Below are positions 9,303 through 17,751 of a stretch of 64,000 bases of DNA, in pieces. A program made the translations under genes and the position numbers. Position 1 is the stretch's first letter. Each line of letters starts with the position of its first letter. The notes under the pieces are model-generated. The model saw nothing but the letters and a program-made list of their open reading frames with translations. It was not told the origin of the DNA and searched no databases. This DNA is from Mangrovimonas xylaniphaga. GTDB lineage: Bacteria; Bacteroidota; Bacteroidia; Flavobacteriales; Flavobacteriaceae. The stretch is from positions 372,001-436,000 of the forward strand of contig NZ_LBIP01000013.1 in assembly GCF_001280435.1 (NCBI RefSeq). Direction: 5' to 3'.

Positions 9303-10250
9303 TTAAGCCAATCTTAATCCTGTACGCGGCAAAAACACTTCAGCCATCATACAACGGGCACTTCCTCCTCCGCACGTTTCAATAGTTTCAAGTGAACTAG
9401 ACAAAATAGGACAATGCTTTTCAATTTTAGCAATTTGGTCTTTGGTCAAACTATCATATGCTGATTGGCTCATCACCAAAAAGCGTTGATCATTTGCGCC
9501 TCTAACCTGTAGCATATTTCCAGCAAATTGATGCATTTGCGCTTCAGTAATGGCAATCACTTCCTTGCCATCTTTCTTTAAATGAGTAAGCACATTTTTG
9601 CGCTCCTTTTTATCATCGATACTGTCCAAACAGATAACTGCAAAGGTTTCAGCCAAACACATCATCACATTGGTGTGATAAATAGGTAAACGCTTCCCTT
9701 CTACAGTTTGAAATGCCGTAAATACCACGGGAGTATATTCAAAATCTTCGCAAAATTCTATAAACAACTCTTCATCTGCCCTAGGTGATAGCGCACAGTA
9801 GGCTTTACCATTTACACGATCCAACAGCAAACTTCCGGTCCCCTCCAAAAAGACGCCTTCTTCCTCTGCACTGGTGTAATCCACTATATTTTCAATGGTA
9901 AACCCATCCTTTTCCAAGGTTTCAAGCACATCCTCACGACGCTCCCTCCTTCTGTTTTCAGCAAACATAGGATATAAAGCAACATCACCATTTTCATGAA
10001 AACTCACCCAGTTATTAGGAAAAATGGAGTCCGGCGTATCCAAAGAAGGATCATCATTTACCACTACAACATGTACCCCAACAGCACGCAGTTTTTCAAC
10101 AAAAGCATCAAATTCATCTTGAGCTTTCTTATTGATATCTGCTTGCACTAAATCCAAATCTTCCTGAAAATAGTTATTAACGGCAGTTTGTTCATTCATC
10201 CTGAAGTTTACTGGACGAATCATTAATATGGTATTTGTAGTTTGTGGCAT
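9303..10250 (-). CDS. ctlX: Citrulline utilization hydrolase CtlX (arginine deiminase-related)
   Basis: A 315-residue protein of the guanidino-group-modifying (amidinotransferase) superfamily, closest in pattern to CtlX. Visible conserved elements are 'PDSIFPNNWVSFH' (from about residue 73), Glu136 in 'EGTGSLLLDR', His192 in 'YHTNVMMCL' and the nucleophile Cys300 in 'GGGSARCMMAE', which together form the Asp/Glu/His/Cys catalytic set. Family members act on arginine or citrulline type substrates; the exact substrate here is inferred from similarity. It has its own -7 box. A second member of the superfamily lies at 17752-18666. Confidence 0.85.
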   Translation of the reverse strand: MPQTTNTILMIRPVNFRMNEQTAVNNYFQEDLDLVQADINKKAQDEFDAFVEKLRAVGVHVVVVNDDPSLDTPDSIFPNNWVSFHENGDVALYPMFAENRRRERREDVLETLEKDGFTIENIVDYTSAEEEGVFLEGTGSLLLDRVNGKAYCALSPRADEELFIEFCEDFEYTPVVFTAFQTVEGKRLPIYHTNVMMCLAETFAVICLDSIDDKKERKNVLTHLKKDGKEVIAITEAQMHQFAGNMLQVRGANDQRFLVMSQSAYDSLTKDQIAKIEKHCPILSSSLETIETCGGGSARCMMAEVFLPRTGLRLA

Positions 10251-10269
10251 GCTATTAAATATTTGCGGA

Positions 10270-10277
10270 CAAAATTA
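10270..10277 (-). promoter_or_regulatory. Promoter -7 box for ctlX
   Basis: On the minus strand TAATTTTG, matching TAnnTTTG, lies 19 bases before the ctlX ATG. No clear -33 TTG. Confidence 0.5.
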
Positions 10278-10352
10278 AGCTTTTTTGAATGAGATAATTA
10301 CCTAAAATGAAAAGTTTCATTTTGCACCCAAATAAGATTCGAAATCAAAAAA

Positions 10353-10934
10353 CTAGATGAGAATTTTAATATTAGCATAGGAATTATTCATAGCCTTTAT
10401 TTGTTGAGCTTCATTCAACCATTTCACTTTAGTGATCCCCTCGTTTTCCTGTGGCTCCAACTTCCCCTCAAACACCGTTTTCATTTCAAACCAATGGGTA
10501 ATCTTAATTTTATGCTTTCCGTTGCGCTTAAAAATATGGTAGGTGATATCCAACGCCCTTGTTATTTCAAGGCCTTGCACCCCAGTCTCCTCTTCCACTT
10601 CTCTCAAAGAAGTTTCTTCTATTGACTCCTTGCCCTCAACTTTTCCCTTCGGAAGATCCCATTTGTTATTACGGTAGATAAAAAGCACTTCCTCTCTGTG
10701 GTTAATTACTTTTCCCCCACCAGCAACCACATTAGGTAATTTCTTTAGGAATTTCTTTAAAAGTTTATCTGGATTTTTATGAATAAGCCTGACCTCTTCC
10801 AATGAGGTTGTGTTGAGCTCCTTAATTACCTTACTGATATTAACCGTATCCAAAAGGTAATTTTTAAAATTGGTTTCCTCACTAACAACCGACGTTAATA
10901 TAATTGGTTTGTCATTGACAAAGACTTGGTACAT
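10353..10934 (-). CDS. Nudix hydrolase
   Basis: A 193-residue protein. The Nudix box spans residues 97-119 and fits GX5EX7REUXEEXGU exactly, with the metal-binding glutamates in 'REVEEETGV'. About 75 residues precede the Nudix fold; this N-terminal part has no recognised motif. The enzyme should hydrolyse a nucleoside diphosphate linked to another group; the substrate is not predictable. It is divergent from pyrE. Confidence 0.88.
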   Translation of the reverse strand: MYQVFVNDKPIILTSVVSEETNFKNYLLDTVNISKVIKELNTTSLEEVRLIHKNPDKLLKKFLKKLPNVVAGGGKVINHREEVLFIYRNNKWDLPKGKVEGKESIEETSLREVEEETGVQGLEITRALDITYHIFKRNGKHKIKITHWFEMKTVFEGKLEPQENEGITKVKWLNEAQQIKAMNNSYANIKILI

Positions 10935-11044
10935 TGATATTGCTGATAGTTTAAAGCTGTAAAAATATTACTTTTTAATTCATACTGAGGATTTCAAATT
11001 TAATTTTATTTAAAATTTTCAAAATTACTTATGCCAAAATTGTG

Positions 11045-11052
11045 TAGTTTTG
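11045..11052 (+). promoter_or_regulatory. Promoter -7 box for pyrE
   Basis: TAGTTTTG matches TAnnTTTG and is followed by CCCT and then the ATG at 11057, so the transcript is expected to have almost no leader. No -33 TTG is evident. Confidence 0.5.
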
Positions 11053-11056
11053 CCCT

Positions 11057-11701
11057 ATGATTTTTAATAAACATACCGCCAAAAAAACCGCAGAAGTTTT
11101 ATTGCAAATCAACGCTATAAAACTTAGTCCGCAAGAACCATTTACTTGGGCTTCTGGATGGAAATCTCCCATCTACTGCGACAACAGAATTATTTTATCC
11201 TATCCACCTATTCGCAATTACATTCGCGAAACCATGGCCAAACAAATTGAAAAGCAATATGGCAAGCCAGATGTTATTGCCGGAGTTGCCACTGGAGCTA
11301 TTGGTATAGGAATCTTGGTTGCCGAATATTTAGGATTACCTTTTGTTTATGTGAGACCTGAGGCCAAATCGCACGGGCGCCAAAACCAAATTGAGGGCCA
11401 CCTTGAAAAAGGACAGAATGTAGTAGTTGTAGAAGACCTGATCAGTACTGGAAAAAGCAGCTTGAATGCCGTAAAAGCCTTGAAAGATGCCGATGCAAAC
11501 GTTAAAGGCATGATTGCCATTTTCACTTATGGTTTTGACGTTGCCAAGCAAAGTTTTGAGGAAGCAGACATTCAATTACAAACTTTAGGCAACTATGAAA
11601 GCTTGTTGGATCAGGCCTTAGAAACCAACTATATCACCAAACAGCAACAGGAACTTTTGGCACAATGGAATGCCAATCCAAGTGAATGGAACGCTAATTG
11701 A
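11057..11701 (+). CDS. pyrE: Orotate phosphoribosyltransferase
   Basis: A 214-residue OPRTase that converts orotate and PRPP to OMP, the fifth step of pyrimidine synthesis. The PRPP-binding loop is 'VVVVEDLISTGKSS' (about residues 121-134), and the flexible catalytic loop includes 'RPEAKSHGRQNQIEG'. The length is normal for bacterial PyrE. It is followed 22 bases later by an SRPBCC gene, probably in the same transcript. carA, an earlier pathway gene, is 12 kb away and unlinked. Confidence 0.95.
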   Translation: MIFNKHTAKKTAEVLLQINAIKLSPQEPFTWASGWKSPIYCDNRIILSYPPIRNYIRETMAKQIEKQYGKPDVIAGVATGAIGIGILVAEYLGLPFVYVRPEAKSHGRQNQIEGHLEKGQNVVVVEDLISTGKSSLNAVKALKDADANVKGMIAIFTYGFDVAKQSFEEADIQLQTLGNYESLLDQALETNYITKQQQELLAQWNANPSEWNAN

Positions 11702-11723
11702 TATAGCTTAATAAAAAAACGAC

Positions 11724-12119
11724 ATGAATTTAGAATCCCCAAAAGTAATTGTAGACAAAACCCCTCAAGAAACCTTTGATTTCTTATCGGAAGTGAAAAA
11801 TTTTGAAAAGTTAATGCCTGAGAACATTAGCAAATTTGAAATTTTAGGGGACGACACCTTTTTGTTTGCACTAAAAGGTATGCCGGAAATCGTACTAAAA
11901 AAGAAAGAAACTATCGCCCCGAATAAAATTGTGTTAGGTGCAGCCGGTGGCAAGATGGACTTTTCTTTAACCGGATCTATTGCTGAAACTGCAGACAACA
12001 AAAGTGAAGTTCAGCTAGCCTTTGCAGGCGATTTCAACCCTATGATGGCCATGATGGTCAAAGGACCTATCTCCAAGTTCATAGAGACGCTTGTAACCAA
12101 AATGACAACCACGGTTTAA
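11724..12119 (+). CDS. SRPBCC family protein
   Basis: A 131-residue protein with the START/Bet v1-like pattern of an N-terminal strand, 'TPQETFDFLSEVKNFEKLMPENI', curved-sheet strands, and a long amphipathic C-terminal helix ('MAMMVKGPISKFIETLVTKM'). Such folds bind hydrophobic ligands; the role is unknown. It lies 22 bases after pyrE. Its stop codon TAA shares the bases TTAA (12116-12119) with the stop of the convergent birA gene. Confidence 0.8.
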   Translation: MNLESPKVIVDKTPQETFDFLSEVKNFEKLMPENISKFEILGDDTFLFALKGMPEIVLKKKETIAPNKIVLGAAGGKMDFSLTGSIAETADNKSEVQLAFAGDFNPMMAMMVKGPISKFIETLVTKMTTTV

Positions 12120-12847
12120 TACAATAAGGTAATTTCTTTAAGATCGAATGTTTTAAGGACTTCATCTTCCAAAAGAACTTCAAGACTCCCAGAGTCCGTC
12201 ACACCTTTTATAAAACCCGCAAATAGATGGCCTTCAACATCCTTAAATGTTGAAGGCTTATTTATTCTGAACAGTCGCTTTTCATATAACCTTTTAAGTT
12301 CTTTGGTCTCGCCATTTTCGAGCATCGTAAAATAATGCTCCATTTTATTGATAATCTTATTCAACACTTCATCTAGATCAAAAACATTTCCGGAAATTAG
12401 ACGCATGGACGACGCTTGGGGCAAATCGGGGTATTCAGTTTGATTAACATTAAGTCCTACACCGATAATGGTATGCTGGATTTGATTTTGTTTAATGACA
12501 TTTTCAATCAGAATGCCAGCAATTTTCTTGTTTTCTGACAAAATGTCGTTTGGCCATTTTACTTTTACCCTTTTTAATCCAAAATATTTCAAGACATCGG
12601 AGATTGCCAAAGCAGCGGCCATACTGATGAAAAATTGGTCTTGAATTTTCAAAAAAGAAATGTCCTTAAGCACGCTAACAGTAAGGTTTTTACCATCTTG
12701 AGCATCCCATTGAGTCCCCATTTGCCCGCGCCCTTCTGTTTGTCTATCAGTCATAACAACCGTGTAATCCTCAAGTACTTGAGCAGCACTTAACTGCCGT
12801 AAATAGGAATTGGTTGAGTCAATGGCACTAAGTTTGATAATGTGCAT
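12116..12847 (-). CDS. birA: Biotin--[acetyl-CoA-carboxylase] ligase
   Basis: A 243-residue biotin protein ligase without the N-terminal DNA-binding domain, so an enzyme only and not the repressor form. The biotin/ATP loop is 'GRGQMGTQWDAQDGKN' (about residues 39-54) and the active-site lysine is in 'VKWPNDIL'. It attaches biotin to the carboxyl carrier protein of acyl-CoA carboxylases. Divergent from rsfS, with a 96-base spacer. Confidence 0.93.
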   Translation of the reverse strand: MHIIKLSAIDSTNSYLRQLSAAQVLEDYTVVMTDRQTEGRGQMGTQWDAQDGKNLTVSVLKDISFLKIQDQFFISMAAALAISDVLKYFGLKRVKVKWPNDILSENKKIAGILIENVIKQNQIQHTIIGVGLNVNQTEYPDLPQASSMRLISGNVFDLDEVLNKIINKMEHYFTMLENGETKELKRLYEKRLFRINKPSTFKDVEGHLFAGFIKGVTDSGSLEVLLEDEVLKTFDLKEITLLY

Positions 12848-12915
12848 AAAGGAAATATTTATTACTTTATATTTTTCTTAATAAAATTTAAGGTTCAAAA
12901 GAACTAAAAAAATAA

Positions 12916-12923
12916 TAACTTTG
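12916..12923 (+). promoter_or_regulatory. Promoter -7 box for the rsfS-ftsH run
   Basis: TAACTTTG followed by C, 20 bases before the rsfS ATG, matches TAnnTTTG. The -33 position has no TTG. Confidence 0.55.
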
Positions 12924-12943
12924 CACAAAACTAAATCAATTTA

Positions 12944-13315
12944 ATGGCTAAAAAAAACAGTAATGTAGATCAACTAATAGCAACGATATTAGCTGGTATT
13001 GAAGATGTTAAAGGGAAGGAGATTACAATTCTAGATTTAAGAGAAATTGAAAACACTGTCTGTGATTATTTTATTGTTTGCGAAGGAACTTCCAATACAC
13101 AGGTGAACGCCATAGTCAATTCCATCCAAAAAAAGGTTAGTAAAACGCTTAAAGATAACCCTTGGCATGTTGAAGGTGTCGACAATGCCGAGTGGGTACT
13201 TATCGATTATGTGAACGTTGTAGTACATGTGTTCCAAAAACACGTTAGAGAGTACTATGACATAGAAAGCCTTTGGGGAGACGCAAAAACAACCGTTATA
13301 GAAACAAGTTACTAA
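12944..13315 (+). CDS. rsfS: Ribosomal silencing factor RsfS
   Basis: A 123-residue RsfS/YbeB/Iojap protein, which binds ribosomal protein L14 and blocks subunit joining during starvation. Signature stretches are 'ITILDLREIENTVCDYFIVCEG', 'WHVEGVDNAEWVLIDY' and 'VVHVFQKHVREYYDIESLWGDA'. Residues are complete and the length is usual. ftsH starts 10 bases after its stop, so the two are one operon. Confidence 0.95.
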   Translation: MAKKNSNVDQLIATILAGIEDVKGKEITILDLREIENTVCDYFIVCEGTSNTQVNAIVNSIQKKVSKTLKDNPWHVEGVDNAEWVLIDYVNVVVHVFQKHVREYYDIESLWGDAKTTVIETSY

Positions 13316-13325
13316 AAGAGCATTA

Positions 13326-15254
13326 ATGGCAAACGACAATAAGAACACCAACAAAAAACCAAAATTTAACCTCTATTGGATCTATGGAATCGCAATATTG
13401 GGGATTTTAGCTGTACAATTATTATTTGGAGGTTTTGGCAGTGAAACTACATCCACTACCACACCCCAACAATTTTTGGAATTCCTTAAAGATGGGGATG
13501 TTTCCAAAATTGAAATCATCAACAAAAGAGAAGCTAAGGTTTACCTAACTGACGAAGCCGAGAAAAAGGAGGTTCACAAAAAAACCATTCCAAACAGTAT
13601 CTTACCTACGGTTGCGCCTTTACCAAACTATTCTTTTGAATTTGGAGATTTACAAAACTTCGAAAAAGGAATTAATGAAACCATTAAGGACAATAACCTT
13701 ACTACAGAGGTAAAATATAAAACCGAGGAAAACCTTTGGGGCAATTTCCTTATCTCTTTATTGCCGTTTGTATTGATCATTGCCGTTTGGGTATTTATTA
13801 TGCGTCGTATGTCTTCTGGAGGTGGCGGTGGTGCTGGTGGTCAGATTTTCAATATTGGAAAGTCAAAAGCCAAACTCTTTGATGAAAAAACAGATGTGAA
13901 GACATCTTTTAAAGATGTAGCTGGTTTGGAAGGTGCCAAAGAAGAAGTACAAGAAATTGTAGACTTCCTTAAAAACCCTGAAAAATACACCTCTTTGGGA
14001 GGTAAAATCCCAAAAGGAGCATTATTGGTAGGACCTCCAGGTACAGGTAAAACCTTATTGGCTAAAGCCGTTGCAGGTGAAGCTAAAGTTCCATTCTTCT
14101 CATTATCTGGATCAGATTTTGTGGAGATGTTCGTAGGAGTTGGTGCTTCTAGAGTAAGAGACTTGTTTAAACAAGCTAAAGAGAAATCACCTTCTATCAT
14201 ATTCATAGATGAAATTGATGCGATTGGTAGAGCCCGTGGTAAAAGCAATTTCTCAGGGTCTAATGACGAACGTGAAAATACGCTTAACCAACTTTTGACT
14301 GAAATGGATGGTTTTGGAACCAATACCAACGTTATTGTATTGGCCGCTACCAACAGAGCCGATGTTTTGGATAAAGCGCTTATGCGTGCTGGTCGTTTCG
14401 ACCGTCAGATTTTTGTAGATCTTCCAGACGTAAGAGAACGTAAAGAAATTTTTGAAGTCCACTTAAGACCTATCAAGCAATCTGAAAAATTGGATATCGA
14501 TTTCCTTGCCAAACAAACCCCAGGATTCTCTGGAGCTGATATTGCCAACGTATGTAACGAAGCGGCTTTAATCGCGGCTAGAAATGGCAAAAAAGCCGTT
14601 GACAAGCAAGACTTTTTAGATGCCGTAGATCGTATCGTTGGAGGTTTGGAGAAGAAGAACAAAATCATCACTCCTGAAGAAAAACGTGCCGTAGCTTATC
14701 ACGAAGCTGGTCACGCAACTATAAGTTGGATGTTGGAACACGCTGCACCTTTGGTAAAAGTAACCATTGTACCACGTGGACAATCACTTGGTGCTGCTTG
14801 GTATTTACCTGAAGAGCGCTTGATTGTGCGCCCAGAACAAATGTTGGATGAAATGTGTGCTGCCCTTGGAGGTAGAGCTGCTGAGAAAGTAATTTTCGAC
14901 AAAATTTCTACTGGAGCCTTGAGCGATCTTGAAAAGGTCACCAAACAAGCAAGAGCTATGGTAACCATTTATGGCCTTAGTGATAAGGTGGGTAATTTAA
15001 CCTATTACGATTCCTCTGGACAATCAGAATATGGCTTTACAAAACCTTATAGCGAGCAAACTGCTGAATTGATTGATAAGGAAATTTCAGATATCATTGA
15101 AGAGCAATATGCTCGTGCCATCAAGATTCTTGAAGAGAACAAAGACAAGCTTACTGAACTAGCTGAAGTCCTCCTTGACAAAGAAGTCATCTTTAAGGAT
15201 AACCTTGAAAAAATATTTGGAAAAAGACCTTTTGAAAAGGAAAAAGAAGCATAG
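13326..15254 (+). CDS. ftsH: ATP-dependent zinc metalloprotease FtsH
   Basis: A 642-residue membrane AAA+ protease that degrades misfolded and regulatory membrane proteins. Two transmembrane helices lie at about 16-35 and 137-158, bounding a periplasmic domain. Walker A is GPPGTGKT at 236-243; Walker B is 'IIFIDEID'. The zinc site is HEAGH at 459-463. A glycine-rich linker ('SSGGGGGAGG') follows the second helix. Second gene of the rsfS operon; a terminator follows it. Confidence 0.98.
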   Translation: MANDNKNTNKKPKFNLYWIYGIAILGILAVQLLFGGFGSETTSTTTPQQFLEFLKDGDVSKIEIINKREAKVYLTDEAEKKEVHKKTIPNSILPTVAPLPNYSFEFGDLQNFEKGINETIKDNNLTTEVKYKTEENLWGNFLISLLPFVLIIAVWVFIMRRMSSGGGGGAGGQIFNIGKSKAKLFDEKTDVKTSFKDVAGLEGAKEEVQEIVDFLKNPEKYTSLGGKIPKGALLVGPPGTGKTLLAKAVAGEAKVPFFSLSGSDFVEMFVGVGASRVRDLFKQAKEKSPSIIFIDEIDAIGRARGKSNFSGSNDERENTLNQLLTEMDGFGTNTNVIVLAATNRADVLDKALMRAGRFDRQIFVDLPDVRERKEIFEVHLRPIKQSEKLDIDFLAKQTPGFSGADIANVCNEAALIAARNGKKAVDKQDFLDAVDRIVGGLEKKNKIITPEEKRAVAYHEAGHATISWMLEHAAPLVKVTIVPRGQSLGAAWYLPEERLIVRPEQMLDEMCAALGGRAAEKVIFDKISTGALSDLEKVTKQARAMVTIYGLSDKVGNLTYYDSSGQSEYGFTKPYSEQTAELIDKEISDIIEEQYARAIKILEENKDKLTELAEVLLDKEVIFKDNLEKIFGKRPFEKEKEA

Positions 15255-15276
15255 GAAAAACACCTAATGTTTTTAT

Positions 15277-15317
15277 AAAAAACTTAAATTAACCATGTGT
15301 TACTTTAAGTTTTTTTA
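15277..15317 (+). terminator. Terminator after ftsH
   Basis: AAAACTTAAA pairs with TTTAAGTTTT (perfect 10-bp stem, 15-base loop), followed by a T-run. The T-run merges into the -7 box of the next gene. Confidence 0.7.
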
Positions 15318-15323
15318 TATTTG
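15316..15323 (+). promoter_or_regulatory. Promoter -7 box for the LUD-cdsA-psd genes
   Basis: TATATTTG matches TAnnTTTG, 43 bases before the ATG at 15367, directly after the ftsH terminator. This would let the lipid genes be transcribed apart from ftsH. Confidence 0.5.
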
Positions 15324-15366
15324 AATTAATACAATACGAATAACCCGGGTTAATAGCAATTCATAC

Positions 15367-15978
15367 ATGAGTCTATTTCGTAAAATCTTCGGACTTAAGT
15401 CTGATAATGAAGAGGATAACATAAAAAACGAAGAGAGAGGCAAGTACATGCCGGAGATCAAGCTACCTGTAGATGAAAGATTCACGATCAATTTTAAGGC
15501 TAATGGTGGTAAATTCCTGTATTGTGAAAATCTTGACGAAATAAGAGATAGCCTTAGACTGATTTTAAGTGAAAATGACTGGCAGAATGAATCTGTTTTA
15601 TTGCTGGATGATCGCTTAAAAGAGCTTTTCAAAGGAATGCAATACCAGTCTACCAAAAACCTTTCTGAGGCTACCTACTTTTTATCTACTTGTGAATATT
15701 TGATTTCTGATGATGGTTCCTTATTGATTTCATCCAATCAAATTGCCGAGAAAAAGCTTATTGAACTTCCCCCAAATTTTATCATTTATGCTACCACAAG
15801 CCAATTTGTTGAAAATATTGGCGAAGGTCTTAGAGGAATAAAAGGGAAAAACAAGGAAAAAATCCCTACCAACATTACTACCATTAAGCACTTTAAGGCC
15901 CCTACTGAAGATAAAGATTTCCTTTCCTACGGAAGTAGTTCAAAAAACTTATATTTGCTCCTTCTAGAGGATCTATAG
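15367..15978 (+). CDS. LUD domain-containing protein (LutC/YkgG-like)
   Basis: A 203-residue protein with the pattern of the LUD fold: strand-rich middle section with 'ATYFLSTCEYLISDDGSLLISS' and a late 'PPNFIIYATTSQFVENIGEGL'. The first 30 residues are charged and probably flexible. Family relatives (LutC) take part in lactate oxidation, but this protein stands alone between ftsH and cdsA without LutA or LutB, so that role is not supported. Its position suggests a shared membrane-related function, which is inference only. Confidence 0.75.
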   Translation: MSLFRKIFGLKSDNEEDNIKNEERGKYMPEIKLPVDERFTINFKANGGKFLYCENLDEIRDSLRLILSENDWQNESVLLLDDRLKELFKGMQYQSTKNLSEATYFLSTCEYLISDDGSLLISSNQIAEKKLIELPPNFIIYATTSQFVENIGEGLRGIKGKNKEKIPTNITTIKHFKAPTEDKDFLSYGSSSKNLYLLLLEDL

Positions 15979-16021
15979 GCGGACATCTTAATCCTTTTTT
16001 CTAAGCATATAAAAACAATTC

Positions 16022-16843
16022 ATGAAAGAACTTGTTACTAGGACTCTATCCGGTATTTTATACGTTAGCTTGCTCATGCTTTCTCTTTGTTGGAAATGGG
16101 CATTGGCAATTTTATTTTACCTGTTTGGTCTAGTTTGCTTGGCAGAGTTCAAAAAGTTGATTGGGCTACAAAAGTTTCTTCCTTACATTATCTTTACAAT
16201 CTTATATTTTGTATTTGGATATTGGGTTTCCATTGTGAATTCTAAATCCGGATTTAATGATTCCATTCAAATACTTCATGTCATTACCATCTTCGTGCAA
16301 TTATTTTTGATTAAGGATTTGTTTTCTGAAAAAACCATTCCTCTTTTCAGTTCTAAGAGATACATCATCACCACATTTTATTTGTCCAGCGGTTTTGTGT
16401 TTTTGTTTTTAATTGCCAACCTACACCACACTTTTACTCCATTACTGCTTTTGGGAACCTTTATTCTTTTGTGGACCAATGATACCTTTGCTTATTTGGT
16501 TGGAAAGAATTTTGGAAAACAAAAACTATTTGCCAAAGTGTCTCCAAAGAAAACCGTTGAAGGATTTTTAGGTGGATTGTTTTTTTCCTGTGTAGCTAGC
16601 TATTTTATTGCTAAATTTACAGATACCTTAACGTTCAACAACTGGCTTGCTATGGCTATTATTGCAAGTGTTTTTGGCACTTTAGGGGATTTGATTGAAT
16701 CTAAGTTCAAAAGACAAGCTAACGTAAAGGATAGCGGGGTAATTATGCCTGGTCACGGTGGATTACTGGACCGTTTGGACAGCATTATATTTGCAGCACC
16801 TTTTATCTATTTATATTTAAGATTTATTACCTATGTTTCATAA
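16022..16843 (+). CDS. cdsA: Phosphatidate cytidylyltransferase
   Basis: A 273-residue polytopic membrane enzyme that makes CDP-diacylglycerol from phosphatidic acid and CTP. At least seven hydrophobic helices are visible. The CdsA signature lies in the C-terminal third: 'GDLIESKFKRQANVKDSG' followed by 'PGHGGLLDRLDS', containing the metal-binding aspartates. It overlaps the psd start by 11 bases, so the two genes are translationally coupled steps of phosphatidylethanolamine synthesis. Confidence 0.95.
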   Translation: MKELVTRTLSGILYVSLLMLSLCWKWALAILFYLFGLVCLAEFKKLIGLQKFLPYIIFTILYFVFGYWVSIVNSKSGFNDSIQILHVITIFVQLFLIKDLFSEKTIPLFSSKRYIITTFYLSSGFVFLFLIANLHHTFTPLLLLGTFILLWTNDTFAYLVGKNFGKQKLFAKVSPKKTVEGFLGGLFFSCVASYFIAKFTDTLTFNNWLAMAIIASVFGTLGDLIESKFKRQANVKDSGVIMPGHGGLLDRLDSIIFAAPFIYLYLRFITYVS

Positions 16844-17483
16844 AGAAGGGCATAAAATTATTTTCATCACACTGGTTATTGTGGTTGCATTATTAATGAC
16901 TATTGATTACACTGTTCAATTGCCATGGCTAAGAACGGTTTTAATGTTGGCAGCTTTGGTTTTCTTGATTTTGATTTTGCAGTTTTTCAGAAACCCAAAA
17001 AGAAACACGGTAGCAAACGAGCACCACGCCCTCTCCCCTGTTGATGGTAAAGTGGTGGTTATTGAAGAAGTTTTTGAAAAAGAATTCTTCAATGAAAAGC
17101 GTATACAAGTATCTGTTTTCATGTCGCCAATCAATGTGCATGTAACCCGTTACCCTGTTGGAGGAAATGTAGTGTACAGTAAATACCATCCAGGAAAATA
17201 TTTGGTAGCATGGCACCCAAAAGCGAGTGAGGAAAACGAACGTACAACAGTAGTAGTAAACAGTCCCACCTTTGGAAAAGTACTTTACCGTCAAATTGCG
17301 GGAGCTTTGGCAAAACGTATTGTAAACTATGCCAAAGAAAATGATAAAGCTATACAAGGAGCCGATTCTGGCTTTATTAAATTTGGCTCTAGAGTAGACG
17401 TATTTTTACCCCTAGATGCCGATATAAAAGTAAGCCTTAATCAAGTTGTAAAAGGAGGCGAAAGCATTATAGCTGAGATCTAA
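16833..17483 (+). CDS. psd: Phosphatidylserine decarboxylase (short form)
   Basis: A 216-residue PSD of the short archaeal-type form. Two hydrophobic helices at about 7-50 anchor it in the membrane. The self-cleavage site is 'KFGSRVDVF', with cleavage between Gly185 and Ser186 so that the serine becomes the pyruvoyl cofactor. It converts phosphatidylserine to phosphatidylethanolamine. It begins inside cdsA and its stop overlaps the next start (TAATG at 17481-17485). Confidence 0.93.
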   Translation: MFHKEGHKIIFITLVIVVALLMTIDYTVQLPWLRTVLMLAALVFLILILQFFRNPKRNTVANEHHALSPVDGKVVVIEEVFEKEFFNEKRIQVSVFMSPINVHVTRYPVGGNVVYSKYHPGKYLVAWHPKASEENERTTVVVNSPTFGKVLYRQIAGALAKRIVNYAKENDKAIQGADSGFIKFGSRVDVFLPLDADIKVSLNQVVKGGESIIAEI

Positions 17484-17749
17484 TGACACCTGAAGAATTG
17501 GATATTGAATTTAAGGAAGCCGTAAAAATGGTTAACAGTTATACGGAACCTTTTCCTGCAGACTTTTTATTGCGCCTTTACGCCTACTATAAAAAGGCCA
17601 CAGGGGATTATGGTCGGCCAAGTAGCCGAAAGCCTATTATCAATGCTTTTAAAACCAATGCGCTTTTCCAGGTTCAAAATGTAAGCCGTGAAGAAGCCAA
17701 GCGTATTTATATTGATTTGGTAAAAAACTACTTTCTTTACCGCAAATAA
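17483..17749 (+). CDS. Acyl-CoA-binding protein
   Basis: An 88-residue ACBP-fold protein, a small four-helix bundle that holds long-chain acyl-CoA. The signature run 'FLLRLYAYYKKATGDYG' contains the conserved tyrosines and lysine that contact the CoA ring, with the late 'AKRIYIDLVKNYF' helix. ACBPs are mainly eukaryotic but occur in some bacteria. Its start overlaps the psd stop by one base, placing it as the last gene of a phospholipid operon, where a role in supplying acyl-CoA is a reasonable inference. Confidence 0.9.
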   Translation: MTPEELDIEFKEAVKMVNSYTEPFPADFLLRLYAYYKKATGDYGRPSSRKPIINAFKTNALFQVQNVSREEAKRIYIDLVKNYFLYRK

Positions 17750-17751
17750 AC

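Noticed and set aside
13841-14353. 170-codon open frame antisense to ftsH
   Set aside because: It lies wholly within ftsH, whose protein is fully conserved, and its translation has no recognisable domain; it is a mirror frame.
16941-17357. 138-codon open frame antisense to psd
   Set aside because: Overlaps the conserved psd coding region completely and is low in complexity.
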